From Thermoplasmata archaeon (GTDB lineage: Archaea; Thermoplasmatota; Thermoplasmata; Lutacidiplasmatales; SKW197), in assembly GCA_026414225.1 (NCBI GenBank), contig JAOAJK010000014.1:1-40028 (forward strand): a stretch of 40,028 nt of DNA, given 5' to 3'. The translations under genes were made by a program, and so were the position numbers. The stretch's first letter is position 1. Each line of letters starts with the position of its first letter. Of the stretch, positions 8,458 to 15,873 are shown one piece after another. The notes under the pieces were generated by a model. It was not told where the DNA came from. It was given only the letters and a program-made list of their open reading frames with translations, and searched no databases.

Positions 8458-9279
8458 CTGAAACTCTACTCCCTTGAGAAATTCCCGAGAATTTCCGTTA
8501 CAGGTGAAAAATGTGCCCTCAAATGCAAGCACTGTGGTGCCAGATTTCTGAGGGGAATGGTCTCCTGCAGAAGTAACGAGGATCTGATCTCCATCGGAGA
8601 AAAACTGGTGAACGAGGGTAGCAGGGGATTTCTACTTTCCGGTGGCTGTGATAAAAACGGGCGTGTGCCGCTCTGGGATGTGCTCGAGGGTGTGCATAAG
8701 CTGAAGCTCTATACCCCTCTTAAAATCAACGCCCATACCGGGCTTGTGTTTACGAAGGACCTTGCGGAACTCTATGCTGCATCCGGGATCGATGTGTTTT
8801 CGGTGGATGTGGTTGGTTCAGACCGGACAATCAAGGAGATTTATGGAATGGATGTGACAGTTAAAGATTACGAGAAAACGGTCGCCAATCTGGCAGATGT
8901 GAAGGTGCCGGTAGTGCCCCACATAACAATTGGAATCGACCATGGTAGACCGAGTGGAGAGGAGGCCGGAATAGACCTCGTTGCAGGGTATTCACTCCCC
9001 AAACTGGTGCTGAATGTTCTGGTACCGGTTTCCGGAACACCTCTCGAGGGGGTGCATGTAACTCCTGAAAGAATTGAGAATGTTTTCAGGTATGCAAGGG
9101 AAAGAATGCACGGAGAGATCATGCTGGGCTGCATGCGTCCCAGGGATCTAGAGATAGAAAAATTTGCCTGGAAGTACGATTTCAGCGGAGTTGCGCATCC
9201 TTCCAGGGAGTTTGTTGAGTTCCTTGAAAAATCCGGAGAGAAAATTGAGTTCAGGAACGGCTGCTGCTCTCTTTTTTAG
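8458..9279 (+). CDS. Radical SAM protein, biotin-synthase-like, with apparent CTG start
   Basis: The 273-residue protein has the radical SAM cluster motif C19-x3-C23-x2-C26 (KCALKCKHC), then a compact TIM-barrel sequence (GGCDKNG, INAHTG, VDVVGS, PHITIG) and a C-terminal Cys pair. It resembles archaeal biotin-synthase-related enzymes (COG1856/COG2516 type), a group that includes archaeal lipoyl synthases. The exact reaction cannot be assigned here. The frame has no ATG, GTG or TTG between the upstream in-frame stop at 8434-8436 and the cluster. Translation most plausibly begins at CTG 8458, which sits 5 nt after a strong AGAGGTGG site and gives the N-terminus MKLYSLEKFP. Starting at ATG 8557 would delete the essential cysteines. 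It overlaps the convergent CoA-binding gene by 29 bp. Confidence 0.85.
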   Translation: MKLYSLEKFPRISVTGEKCALKCKHCGARFLRGMVSCRSNEDLISIGEKLVNEGSRGFLLSGGCDKNGRVPLWDVLEGVHKLKLYTPLKINAHTGLVFTKDLAELYAASGIDVFSVDVVGSDRTIKEIYGMDVTVKDYEKTVANLADVKVPVVPHITIGIDHGRPSGEEAGIDLVAGYSLPKLVLNVLVPVSGTPLEGVHVTPERIENVFRYARERMHGEIMLGCMRPRDLEIEKFAWKYDFSGVAHPSREFVEFLEKSGEKIEFRNGCCSLF

Positions 9280-9706
9280 CCCTTTCCATGTGCTCCACCA
9301 TCATGCATCTATCCATCACGACCTTCAGCCCATGTTTTTTTGCGGTTTCTGCGGCGGCGTTGTGGACGATGCCCTTTTGCATCCAGATTACCTTTGCCCC
9401 TTTCCTTATTGCCTCTTCTACAATTTCAGGCACTGTCTCTGGCTTCCTGAAAATGTCCACAACCTCTACTCTCTCCGGGACCTCGTTCAAGCTGGGATAC
9501 GCCCTCAGTCCAAAGAGAGAAGATATGTTTGGGTTCACCGGTATCACCCTGTAGCCATGCTCGTGCAGGTATTTTGCCACCTTGTAACTTTCTCTATCCG
9601 GTTTGTCAGAGGCCCCTACAACGGCAATCACACGATATTCTGTTAGGATTTCATCAATATCCTTCTCTGAGGCATTCTTCTTGGGAATCTCACACACATT
9701 TGCCAT
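9251..9706 (-). CDS. CoA-binding domain protein (YccU-like, COG1832)
   Basis: A Rossmann-like CoA-binding protein of about 151 residues. Visible landmarks are VIAVVGASDKPDRESYKVA (glycine-rich nucleotide-binding turn), RVIPVNPN, VVDIFRKPE and VIWMQKGI, all typical of stand-alone CoA-binding proteins related to succinyl-CoA synthetase. The physiological role of this family is not well defined. The frame is open to ATG 9772, which would add 22 residues including GCCGGSK. ATG 9706 is preferred because homologues start close to this point and an AT-rich box (TTTCATAAT, about 9728-9736) sits 25 nt upstream, consistent with a leaderless mRNA. The 3' end overlaps the radical SAM gene. Confidence 0.85.
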   Translation of the reverse strand: MANVCEIPKKNASEKDIDEILTEYRVIAVVGASDKPDRESYKVAKYLHEHGYRVIPVNPNISSLFGLRAYPSLNEVPERVEVVDIFRKPETVPEIVEEAIRKGAKVIWMQKGIVHNAAAETAKKHGLKVVMDRCMMVEHMERAKKESSSRS

Positions 9707-9760
9707 GGCATCCCATATTGGTGAAGGGATTATGAAACTTTTGGAACCTCCACAACAACC

Positions 9761-9770
9761 CATAAATACC
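9761..9770 (+). promoter_or_regulatory. TATA box for the membrane protein gene
   Basis: CATAAATACC is centred about 25 nt before ATG 9791, matching leaderless initiation. It lies inside the longer open frame of the divergent CoA-binding gene, another reason to use the shorter start for that gene. Confidence 0.4.
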
Positions 9771-9790
9771 ACGAAGCCATGGGCAGGATG

Positions 9791-10603
9791 ATGAAGGAAC
9801 AGGAACTAACCCGGCTTGAGAAACTCAATCAGGTGCGGAAGATTCTAACCTGGGTGGTCTTTGCCGTGTTCTTCCTCCTGATAGTGGTTTTCTTGATTGT
9901 GGGCGGAAATTTAAATCCATTTTACCTTCCAATTCCAGATGCAGTTACGGTATGCTTTGCAGGGATTTTCACTGCCACCTGGTTCTTCGGTGCATTTGCC
10001 CTCGGGGAGATTGCATTTGAAGTAAGCGACACCAGAAGGGTGCTTTCAGCCAGAAAGCACATGAAAAAGTCGCTGGTTTACGCCATAATCCTTATTGTGT
10101 TTGGAGCCTTCATGTTTCATCCAGCACTTCCGCTCTCCGTGAAGGCCCTGACGAAGACGGATATGAACACCGGCTACGGAAAGTACTTTAACATAAGTTT
10201 TACGCCGCGGGACCCGCACGGTTTCTCCTACGCAGAAACTTTTAGCATCACCGTGACCAACGGGTGCGCTACTGTCGTAATTGCAGAAGTCAGGGATTTT
10301 ACCGAAAATTATGCTAGCGGCAGGTATCACCCCTACTTCAACCAAACATTGAACAACACCACTACAGGGGTCAAGAGCTGTGCCCAGTTCCTTACACCTG
10401 ATAAAATTGGAAAAGAATATGTGTTCTACATCGTGAAACAGCCGGACGCCAATGTAAGAATAGTGATTGAGAAGACGGTCAGAGTGGATGCCTTCAATTC
10501 ATGGGGAATGCTGATGCTTTCCAGCGGGGTTCTGCTGATCGTATGGGTTCCTGTGACCTTTGCCCTGAAGAAAAAATTTGAGAAGGGCTCAGTTGTGAGA
10601 TAA
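9791..10603 (+). CDS. Four-TM membrane protein with an extracytoplasmic domain, unknown function
   Basis: A 270-residue protein with hydrophobic segments at about 15-38, 48-75 and 98-118, a region of about 120 residues rich in beta-forming and N-glycosylation-type sequence (NxT), and a last hydrophobic segment near 240-260 followed by a basic tail. I do not recognise the family. The ATGs at 9779 and 9788 are also in frame; 9791 fits the TATA box spacing best. It overlaps the convergent ATPase gene by 15 bp at the 3' end. Nothing in the neighbourhood indicates a role. Confidence 0.7.
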   Translation: MKEQELTRLEKLNQVRKILTWVVFAVFFLLIVVFLIVGGNLNPFYLPIPDAVTVCFAGIFTATWFFGAFALGEIAFEVSDTRRVLSARKHMKKSLVYAIILIVFGAFMFHPALPLSVKALTKTDMNTGYGKYFNISFTPRDPHGFSYAETFSITVTNGCATVVIAEVRDFTENYASGRYHPYFNQTLNNTTTGVKSCAQFLTPDKIGKEYVFYIVKQPDANVRIVIEKTVRVDAFNSWGMLMLSSGVLLIVWVPVTFALKKKFEKGSVVR

Positions 10604-13144
10604 TGAATACCTTTTCATTGTTTTTTCGATCCGCTCAACTGATTTGACCTGCCCGAGGTCTTTAAAAGCTCTGATTGCATCTTCAAAAAATTTTCTTGCC
10701 TTCTCCAGTTCCTTCTTTTCAGCATACAGAATTCCAAGGTCCTCATCACAACCAGCAACTCCACTCTTCATTTTCATCTCAGCGTAAAGAAGTTTTGCGT
10801 TAGTGAGGGCCTCCTCCGCCTCCTCCCAGTTCTTTGCATATGTCTGCACTATCCCTATAGAGGTAAACGCTGAAGCCAGGGATTCCTTGGAACCGGTGGA
10901 TTTGCCAACCATCAAACATCGCTCTGCCAGTTCTTTGGCTTTTTCAATTTCACCCTTTATTGCATAGATTTCTGCCACACTTCCCAGTGCGGTGCAATAA
11001 ATCCACTTTTCCCCGATTTTCTCGGAGTATTCAAGGGCTTCATTGTAGTATTTCAGTGCCTCCTCGTATTTTTCCATCTCCCTGTACAAACTCCCAATGT
11101 TGCTGGCAGAAATCATGTGCCCCCAGAGATTTCCTATCTTCAGATTGGTGTGATAGTCCCGCATGTAATTCTCCAGTGCCTTCTCCCATTCTCCCCTATC
11201 ATGGTAGATGATTCCGAGGTTGTTGGACATCATTGATTCCCCGACCACATCACCTATCTTCGCATAAATTTCCTTTGCCTTGAGATAATATTCCACCGCT
11301 CTTTCAGTGTTTCCAGTATCATGGTATAGAATTCCAAGGTTGTTGTAGGAGTCAGCAAGTCCCTTGAGCAGGTTATGTTTCTTTCTGATTTCCACAGCCA
11401 TGTTTAAATTTTTCTCTGCTTCTTCCATCAACCCGATGCTCATCTGGGTAGTCCCGAGGCGGTGATATGCGTCTGCAAGCTCTGCAGGGTCCCCGAGTTC
11501 CTCGGTCAGCTTTAAACCTCTGGACACATATTCCAGCGACTTTGCAAAATCCCCTTTCCGTTCATACACCCACCCAATCTGTCTGAGGGTTCTGGCATAC
11601 TCAACTCTCAACCCTGATTTTTCAAAAATTTCTAGTGCCTGCATGAGATGTTCGAGCGCCTTGTTCATCATTCCCCTGCGATGATTTACCAGGCCAATTC
11701 TTGCGGTGACCACGCCAACCTTTCCGGGGTTGGCTTCCGCCTCGGCGAGTTTCCGCACTTCCTCGTACACCTTCTGTGCCTCGTCGTACTTTCCATTCAG
11801 AAGAAGCATGTCGCCGAGCAGAAGGGCTGCGTCCATAAGCGGGCCCTTCTGCCCTGTCTTCTCATAACAAAATTTTGCCATTTCAGCGTACCTTATTGCT
11901 TCGTCCGTCGCATAAATCTTTGCAAAATCCTCTGCAGACCTGAGTGCATAGGGTGCCGCCTTGTCGTAGGAAAGCGCGTTGTAATAATGTCTCGCAATCT
12001 CGGGGGCATACTCCGGTGTGTTATGAAGTTTTTCCAGGGCTTCCCCAATTCTCCTGTGCACAATCCTCTTTCTCACACCGATTATTTCATTGAAAACGGT
12101 CTCATAAATTGCGTTGTGAACAAACCTGTACTTTTCCTCACCCTCCTCCCTGATGAAGCCCTTTTCCAGCAACTCATCAAGAGCATCTAGCATTGCCTCT
12201 GTATCCATGTCGGTGATAGCTTCCAGCACATCGTACTGGAAAACCCTGCCGCAAATACTTGCATATGTCAGTAGTTTTCTGGCATTTTCGGACAGAATTG
12301 TCAGTCGCCCTTTAATTATTGACTGGACGGTCGGGGGCATCTGCAGTTCCTCTGGTGAAATTCTGAGTTCGCGCTTGCTCGGGTCATAAATGTTCTCTTC
12401 CACTATACTCCGCACGAATTCAGTGACGAACAGTGGAATGCCTTCTGTTCGCATGTAGATTGCCTTCGCAATTTCCTCCGGAATCTTCCAGGTACCGAAT
12501 TCGATTTCCAGGAGTTTGAGGATGGCCTCATATGTGAGGGGTTTCAGTTCAACCACACTCGCAAGTTTTTCGGAGCGGAGCTGCATCACCGTATTCACAA
12601 ACACGGGGTTCTTCTCTGTCCTCATCGCTTCATCCGGATAAGCCGCAAGCAGCAAAATTTTCCTGTCGCTAACGTTCCTGGCAAGATAAATGAAGAGCGA
12701 GAGGGATGCGGTATCCGCCCACTGGAGGTCGTCTATAATCAACACAACAGGTTGCCGGGACTCAATGTCGAGAATCTTTTTTGAAAGCGACTCCAAAACC
12801 CTCCCGCGCTCCCTTGTCAAGTCAACACTCTCAATACCCCGCGGCTCTCCGCCTGTCAGGGAAAGAGCGAGAGGTGTGTATGTCTCCTCATCTGCCCTAC
12901 TGTAACTGCTCAGCGCGTCCGTGAATGGAAGATAAGGTACTGATTTCTCATCCAGTCCTCTCCCAAAAAGAACGGCAAGGTTCTGGTTTTTCCCGATAGT
13001 TGCAAGCTCCTCAAGTAACCTCGATTTGCCCACACCGATTGGACCCGTAATTAAATAGGTGCCTCCCTTACCTGATTTGCACTGGGCAATTGCGTTTGTG
13101 AAATACTCTATCTCCTTTTCCCTGCCGACAATTGAAATTTCCAA
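10589..13144 (-). CDS. AAA-family ATPase with C-terminal TPR array (COG3899-like)
   Basis: An 851-residue cytoplasmic protein. The N-terminus has the AAA_16-type start IVGREKEIEYF, Walker A GPIGVGKS (34-41) and Walker B VVLIIDDLQWAD (133-144), followed by a winged-helix-like region (about 270-350). From about 390 to the end there are at least ten TPR units (patterns such as AxxYxNLGxLYxxxGxxxxAxxYxxxA). This is the architecture of STAND-type signalling ATPases and MalT/COG3899 ATPases, usually without an obvious DNA-binding domain in archaea. Ligand or partner binding would be through the TPR part. The start is TTG 13144 after a GGAGGAGAA ribosome site. It follows the transaldolase gene by 12 bp, so it is probably the last gene of the transketolase operon. 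Whether it regulates that pathway is unknown. Confidence 0.85.
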   Translation of the reverse strand: MEISIVGREKEIEYFTNAIAQCKSGKGGTYLITGPIGVGKSRLLEELATIGKNQNLAVLFGRGLDEKSVPYLPFTDALSSYSRADEETYTPLALSLTGGEPRGIESVDLTRERGRVLESLSKKILDIESRQPVVLIIDDLQWADTASLSLFIYLARNVSDRKILLLAAYPDEAMRTEKNPVFVNTVMQLRSEKLASVVELKPLTYEAILKLLEIEFGTWKIPEEIAKAIYMRTEGIPLFVTEFVRSIVEENIYDPSKRELRISPEELQMPPTVQSIIKGRLTILSENARKLLTYASICGRVFQYDVLEAITDMDTEAMLDALDELLEKGFIREEGEEKYRFVHNAIYETVFNEIIGVRKRIVHRRIGEALEKLHNTPEYAPEIARHYYNALSYDKAAPYALRSAEDFAKIYATDEAIRYAEMAKFCYEKTGQKGPLMDAALLLGDMLLLNGKYDEAQKVYEEVRKLAEAEANPGKVGVVTARIGLVNHRRGMMNKALEHLMQALEIFEKSGLRVEYARTLRQIGWVYERKGDFAKSLEYVSRGLKLTEELGDPAELADAYHRLGTTQMSIGLMEEAEKNLNMAVEIRKKHNLLKGLADSYNNLGILYHDTGNTERAVEYYLKAKEIYAKIGDVVGESMMSNNLGIIYHDRGEWEKALENYMRDYHTNLKIGNLWGHMISASNIGSLYREMEKYEEALKYYNEALEYSEKIGEKWIYCTALGSVAEIYAIKGEIEKAKELAERCLMVGKSTGSKESLASAFTSIGIVQTYAKNWEEAEEALTNAKLLYAEMKMKSGVAGCDEDLGILYAEKKELEKARKFFEDAIRAFKDLGQVKSVERIEKTMKRYSLSHN

Positions 13145-13156
13145 AAATTCTCCTCC

Positions 13157-13807
13157 TCACTTTTTCTTCGGTACCTTTTCCCAGTCCTTGAGGAAGCGGT
13201 CAATTCCAATGTCTGTTAGCGGGTGTTTCACCATCTTTTCAAGGACGCTAAACGGCACTGTGGCTATGTGTGCACCTGCAAGAGCTGCCTGATGTACATG
13301 AATGGGGTGGCGAACACTCGCAACAATGATTTCTGTCTTGAAATTGTAATTTCTGTATATCTCGACAATGTCGGGAATGATCTGCATCCCTTCGTGTCCC
13401 ACATCGTCCAGCCTACCCACAAACGGGCTAACAAATGCGGCTCCTGCCTTCGCCGCAAGCAGTGCCTGGTTTGGTGAGAATACAAGGGTCATGTTGACCT
13501 TTATTCCCTCCCTTGCGAGTGCCTTCGTAGCTTTCAATCCTTCGACACACATCGGAATTTTGATGTTGATGTTCTTGTGGATTTTTGCAAGTTCCCTTCC
13601 TTCTGCAATCATGCCCTCTGCATTCATGCTCACTACTTCGGCACTTATCGGGCCATCCACAATCTGCGTAATTTCTTCCACAACCTCCCTGAAGTCCCGG
13701 CCCTCTTTCGCAATCAAGCTCGGGTTCGTGGTCACACCATCAATGATCCCCCAGCTGTTCGCTTCCCTTATTTCCTTCACATTCGCAGTGTCCAGAAAGA
13801 TTTTCAC
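13157..13807 (-). CDS. tal: Transaldolase, FSA/TalC type
   Basis: A 216-residue class I aldolase-fold enzyme of the small transaldolase / fructose-6-phosphate aldolase subfamily. Motifs: [10 protein letters not shown] at the N-terminus, DGVTTNPSL (21-31), and Schiff-base Lys83 in NIKIPM. In archaea lacking the oxidative pentose-phosphate pathway this enzyme works with transketolase to interconvert triose, pentose and hexose phosphates. The start is GTG 13807, overlapping the transketolase C stop in a GTGA arrangement, so it is translationally coupled. The length is standard for the subfamily. Sequence alone does not separate transaldolase from fructose-6-phosphate aldolase activity; the operon with transketolase favours transaldolase. 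Confidence 0.92.
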   Translation of the reverse strand: MKIFLDTANVKEIREANSWGIIDGVTTNPSLIAKEGRDFREVVEEITQIVDGPISAEVVSMNAEGMIAEGRELAKIHKNINIKIPMCVEGLKATKALAREGIKVNMTLVFSPNQALLAAKAGAAFVSPFVGRLDDVGHEGMQIIPDIVEIYRNYNFKTEIIVASVRHPIHVHQAALAGAHIATVPFSVLEKMVKHPLTDIGIDRFLKDWEKVPKKK

Positions 13808-14745
13808 TTTTTCACCTCCAGAATGCTTTTTGCCTTTCTCACAATAGTCTCAACATTCAAGCCATATTTCTCAAGCAATGCGTCCGGCTCACCCGATTCA
13901 CCGAATGTATCGGGGACACCCACGCGCATAACAAATGTGGGACAGTGCTCCGAAACCACCTCTGCAACTGCAGCTCCGAGGCCTGTGGTCACTGTATGTT
14001 CTTCCACGGTCACAATTCCCTGAGTCTCCCTTGCACACCTCACGATGGTCTTGAGATCTATCGGTTTGATTGTGTGGAGGTTAATCACCCTCACTGAAAT
14101 TCCCTGGTTTTTCAATTCACTTGCCGCAAGGATAGCGGTTGAAACCATGCTGCCCGTTGCAATAAGGGTGATGTCATTCCCATCCGCAAGCACCTGCGCC
14201 TCACCGATACGGAAATCCATTCCTTCAGTGAGTGTTGGTAAATCCTGACGCACAAGACGCACATAAACTGGACCAGGGTAATCCACGACACTCTTTATTA
14301 TTTCGCGGGTCTGGGGAGCGTCGCAGGGCGAGAAGATGGCAATGTTTGGCATGGACCGCATAAGCCCGATATCCTCACACATCTGGTGGCTTGCCCCATC
14401 TCCGCCAACCGTAAGACCAGAATGGGTTGCCACAATTCTTACCTTCAGGTTTGGATAACAGATGGACTGTCTGACCTGGTCATAAGCCCTTCCGGTTGCA
14501 AAGACCGCAAATGTGGATGCAAACGGAATTTTACCAGAGTAAGCAAATCCTGCTGCCAGGCTCATCAGGTTTTGTTCAGCAATTCCCACATTGAAAAATC
14601 GGTCTGGAAATGCCCTGGCAAACAACGAAGTTTTGGTTGAGGAGGACAGGTCTGCATCCAGCACAACTATCTCTTTCCTCTCTTTTCCGAGTTCAACGAG
14701 AGTTTTCCCGTATGCATCTCTCACGCTTTCCTTTTTCCAGTTCAT
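13804..14745 (-). CDS. tkt: Transketolase, C-terminal subunit
   Basis: A 313-residue protein equal to the pyrimidine-binding and C-terminal domains of transketolase. Landmarks: [29 protein letters not shown] (the E of the AEQN motif activates thiamine diphosphate), [15 protein letters not shown] and a C-terminal [16 protein letters not shown]. Together with the upstream N-terminal subunit it forms the split transketolase common in archaea. ATG 14745 overlaps the N-subunit stop by 4 bp (ATGA), and the transaldolase gene overlaps its own stop by 4 bp. This gives a tightly coupled tktN-tktC-tal operon for the non-oxidative pentose-phosphate route, needed for ribose and erythrose phosphate supply. 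Confidence 0.93.
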   Translation of the reverse strand: MNWKKESVRDAYGKTLVELGKERKEIVVLDADLSSSTKTSLFARAFPDRFFNVGIAEQNLMSLAAGFAYSGKIPFASTFAVFATGRAYDQVRQSICYPNLKVRIVATHSGLTVGGDGASHQMCEDIGLMRSMPNIAIFSPCDAPQTREIIKSVVDYPGPVYVRLVRQDLPTLTEGMDFRIGEAQVLADGNDITLIATGSMVSTAILAASELKNQGISVRVINLHTIKPIDLKTIVRCARETQGIVTVEEHTVTTGLGAAVAEVVSEHCPTFVMRVGVPDTFGESGEPDALLEKYGLNVETIVRKAKSILEVKK

Positions 14746-15572
14746 AGTGTGTCACCGAGTTCTTTCATCGCTCTTTCCGCCTCTTCCTTCGTTGGGGGTT
14801 TTCCGTGGAAAGAAACATTGTTTTCCATGAAGGAAACGCCCTTCCCCTTTATAGTTTTAGCAATTATCATCGTGGGTTTTTCCTTCACAGTCCAGCTTTC
14901 CTCGATTGCATAGCCAATTTCCCTGTAGTTGTGCCCGTTGATCTCAAGCACATGCCAGCCAGCAGCTTCCCATTTTGTACTCAATGGTTCAAGGCACATT
15001 ATGTTTTCGGTGCAACCGTCAATCTGGAGATTGTTACGATCAAGGAAAACCGTAAGATTGTCAAGCTTGTAGTGATGCGCGGTCATTGCCGCCTCCCAGA
15101 TTTGTCCGCTCTCGCTCTCGCCATCTCCGATCAGAGCGTAAACCCTGTAGTCCTTCTTATCAATCTTGCCAGCTAAAGCCATTCCGCAGGCGACAGAAAG
15201 CCCCTGTCCGAGTGAACCGGTGGAGGCCTCGATGCCCGGTAATTTCCTTGCATCGGGATGGCCCTGCAACCTTGAGTTGATTTTTCTGAGGGTGAGAAGT
15301 TCCTCCTTCGGAAAGTAGCCGCATTCGGCGAGCACAGCATAGAGCGCGGGAACGCCATGCCCCTTGCTCAGAACAAATCTGTCCCTCTCAGACCAGTTTG
15401 GTTCTGCCCACCGATGCTTCAAATACTTGAAGTACAGCGTCACAAGGATATCCGTCGCAGAAAGGCTGCCACCAGGATGTCCGGACTGTGCAGTATAAAT
15501 CATCCTGATAATATGCCTCCTTACAGCGAGGGCCTTCTCTTCGAGGAACTTTATTTCTTCATCAGTGAGCAT
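14742..15572 (-). CDS. tkt: Transketolase, N-terminal subunit
   Basis: A 276-residue thiamine-diphosphate-binding half of transketolase. Motifs: SGHPGGSLSATDIL near the N-terminus, SKGHGVPALYA, and the cofactor/Mg motif GDGESESGQIWEAAM ending in DRNNLQ (the GDG-to-NN pattern). It needs the separately encoded C-terminal subunit for activity. ATG 15572 follows a GAGGTGAGAG ribosome site. It is the first gene of the operon; candidate TATA elements lie at about 15596-15607 and 15650-15658, the second partly overlapping a palindrome that could be an operator. Confidence 0.93.
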   Translation of the reverse strand: MLTDEEIKFLEEKALAVRRHIIRMIYTAQSGHPGGSLSATDILVTLYFKYLKHRWAEPNWSERDRFVLSKGHGVPALYAVLAECGYFPKEELLTLRKINSRLQGHPDARKLPGIEASTGSLGQGLSVACGMALAGKIDKKDYRVYALIGDGESESGQIWEAAMTAHHYKLDNLTVFLDRNNLQIDGCTENIMCLEPLSTKWEAAGWHVLEINGHNYREIGYAIEESWTVKEKPTMIIAKTIKGKGVSFMENNVSFHGKPPTKEEAERAMKELGDTL

Positions 15573-15649
15573 GCTCTCACCTCGCGATAACGCACATAAT
15601 AGATAAGGTTTGTTGTTTCCAACTTTTGGCTGTATTTGGAAGTTGAGGA

Positions 15650-15675
15650 GATATTTAACTACTGTGAGTAGTTAA
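15650..15675 (-). promoter_or_regulatory. Palindromic operator candidate at a minus-strand promoter
   Basis: A perfect inverted repeat with arms TTAACTAC and GTAGTTAA around TGTGA spans 15655-15675. On the minus strand it runs directly into TTAAATATC (15650-15658), a possible TATA box for the tkt operon. A factor bound here would block the box. It also lies about 13 bp upstream of the forward TATA at 15688, so it could act on both directions. Confidence 0.5.
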
Positions 15676-15680
15676 TCCGC

Positions 15681-15698
15681 CGAAATCCTTATATACTC
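15681..15698 (+). promoter_or_regulatory. Strong BRE/TATA promoter for a short transcript
   Basis: CGAAAT (BRE) followed by CCTTATATACTC (TATA) is close to the archaeal stable-RNA promoter consensus. Initiation is expected near 15718-15720. The next protein gene has its own promoter 150 bp further on, so this one probably serves a separate short RNA. Confidence 0.6.
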
Positions 15699-15718
15699 AC
15701 ACAGTTATTGAGAAAGCA

Positions 15719-15788
15719 GAAAGGGGTACCAGAAACCTCCCTTCACAAATCACGCTGCACTCATCACCCCTACACTTTTTATTTTTTT
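15719..15788 (+). ncRNA. Candidate small RNA, about 60-70 nt
   Basis: It starts at the predicted initiation point of the strong promoter. AGGGGT (15722-15727) can pair with ACCCCT (15766-15771) to close the molecule, and two T-runs (15776-15780, 15782-15788) follow as a likely archaeal terminator. The interior has weak self-pairing, and no C/D boxes or convincing H/ACA pocket were found. No coding frame of note is present. The class is unknown. Confidence 0.4.
15776..15788 (+). terminator. T-rich terminator after the candidate small RNA
   Basis: The non-template strand has TTTTT-A-TTTTTTT just after a 6-bp closing stem. Oligo-T tracts are sufficient for archaeal RNA polymerase termination. 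Confidence 0.5.
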
Positions 15789-15833
15789 GCAGTTTTCCAG
15801 AACACTACTCCTCTGCGCTGATTAAATTCCTGC

Positions 15834-15849
15834 ACCGATAGTTTTTAAT
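15834..15849 (+). promoter_or_regulatory. Promoter of DUF835 paralog A
   Basis: ACCGATAGTTTTTAAT, exactly 40 nt before ATG 15874. The second paralog has almost the same element (ACCGATAGCTTTTAAT, 17630-17645), also exactly 40 nt before its ATG. This conservation supports both starts and leaderless transcription. Confidence 0.6.
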
Positions 15850-15873
15850 CGGAGTGCCCCCTTAACTACCATG

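Larger units (their letters stand above)
15573..15873. other. Non-coding interval between the tkt operon and DUF835 paralog A
   Basis: About 300 bp without a gene. It holds divergent promoters, an 8-bp-arm palindrome, a candidate small RNA ending in a T-run, and the leaderless promoter of the downstream gene. These are listed separately. Confidence 0.7.

Noticed and set aside
8428-8461. C/D-box-like elements (ATGATGA and CTGA) suggesting a guide RNA
   Set aside because: The boxes are only about 22 nt apart, no C'/D' pair fits, and the region overlaps the promoter and ribosome site of the radical SAM gene.
15719-15775. H/ACA guide RNA interpretation of the candidate small RNA (ACA follows the closing stem)
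   Set aside because: There is no stable upper stem or kink-turn, and no defined pseudouridylation pocket.
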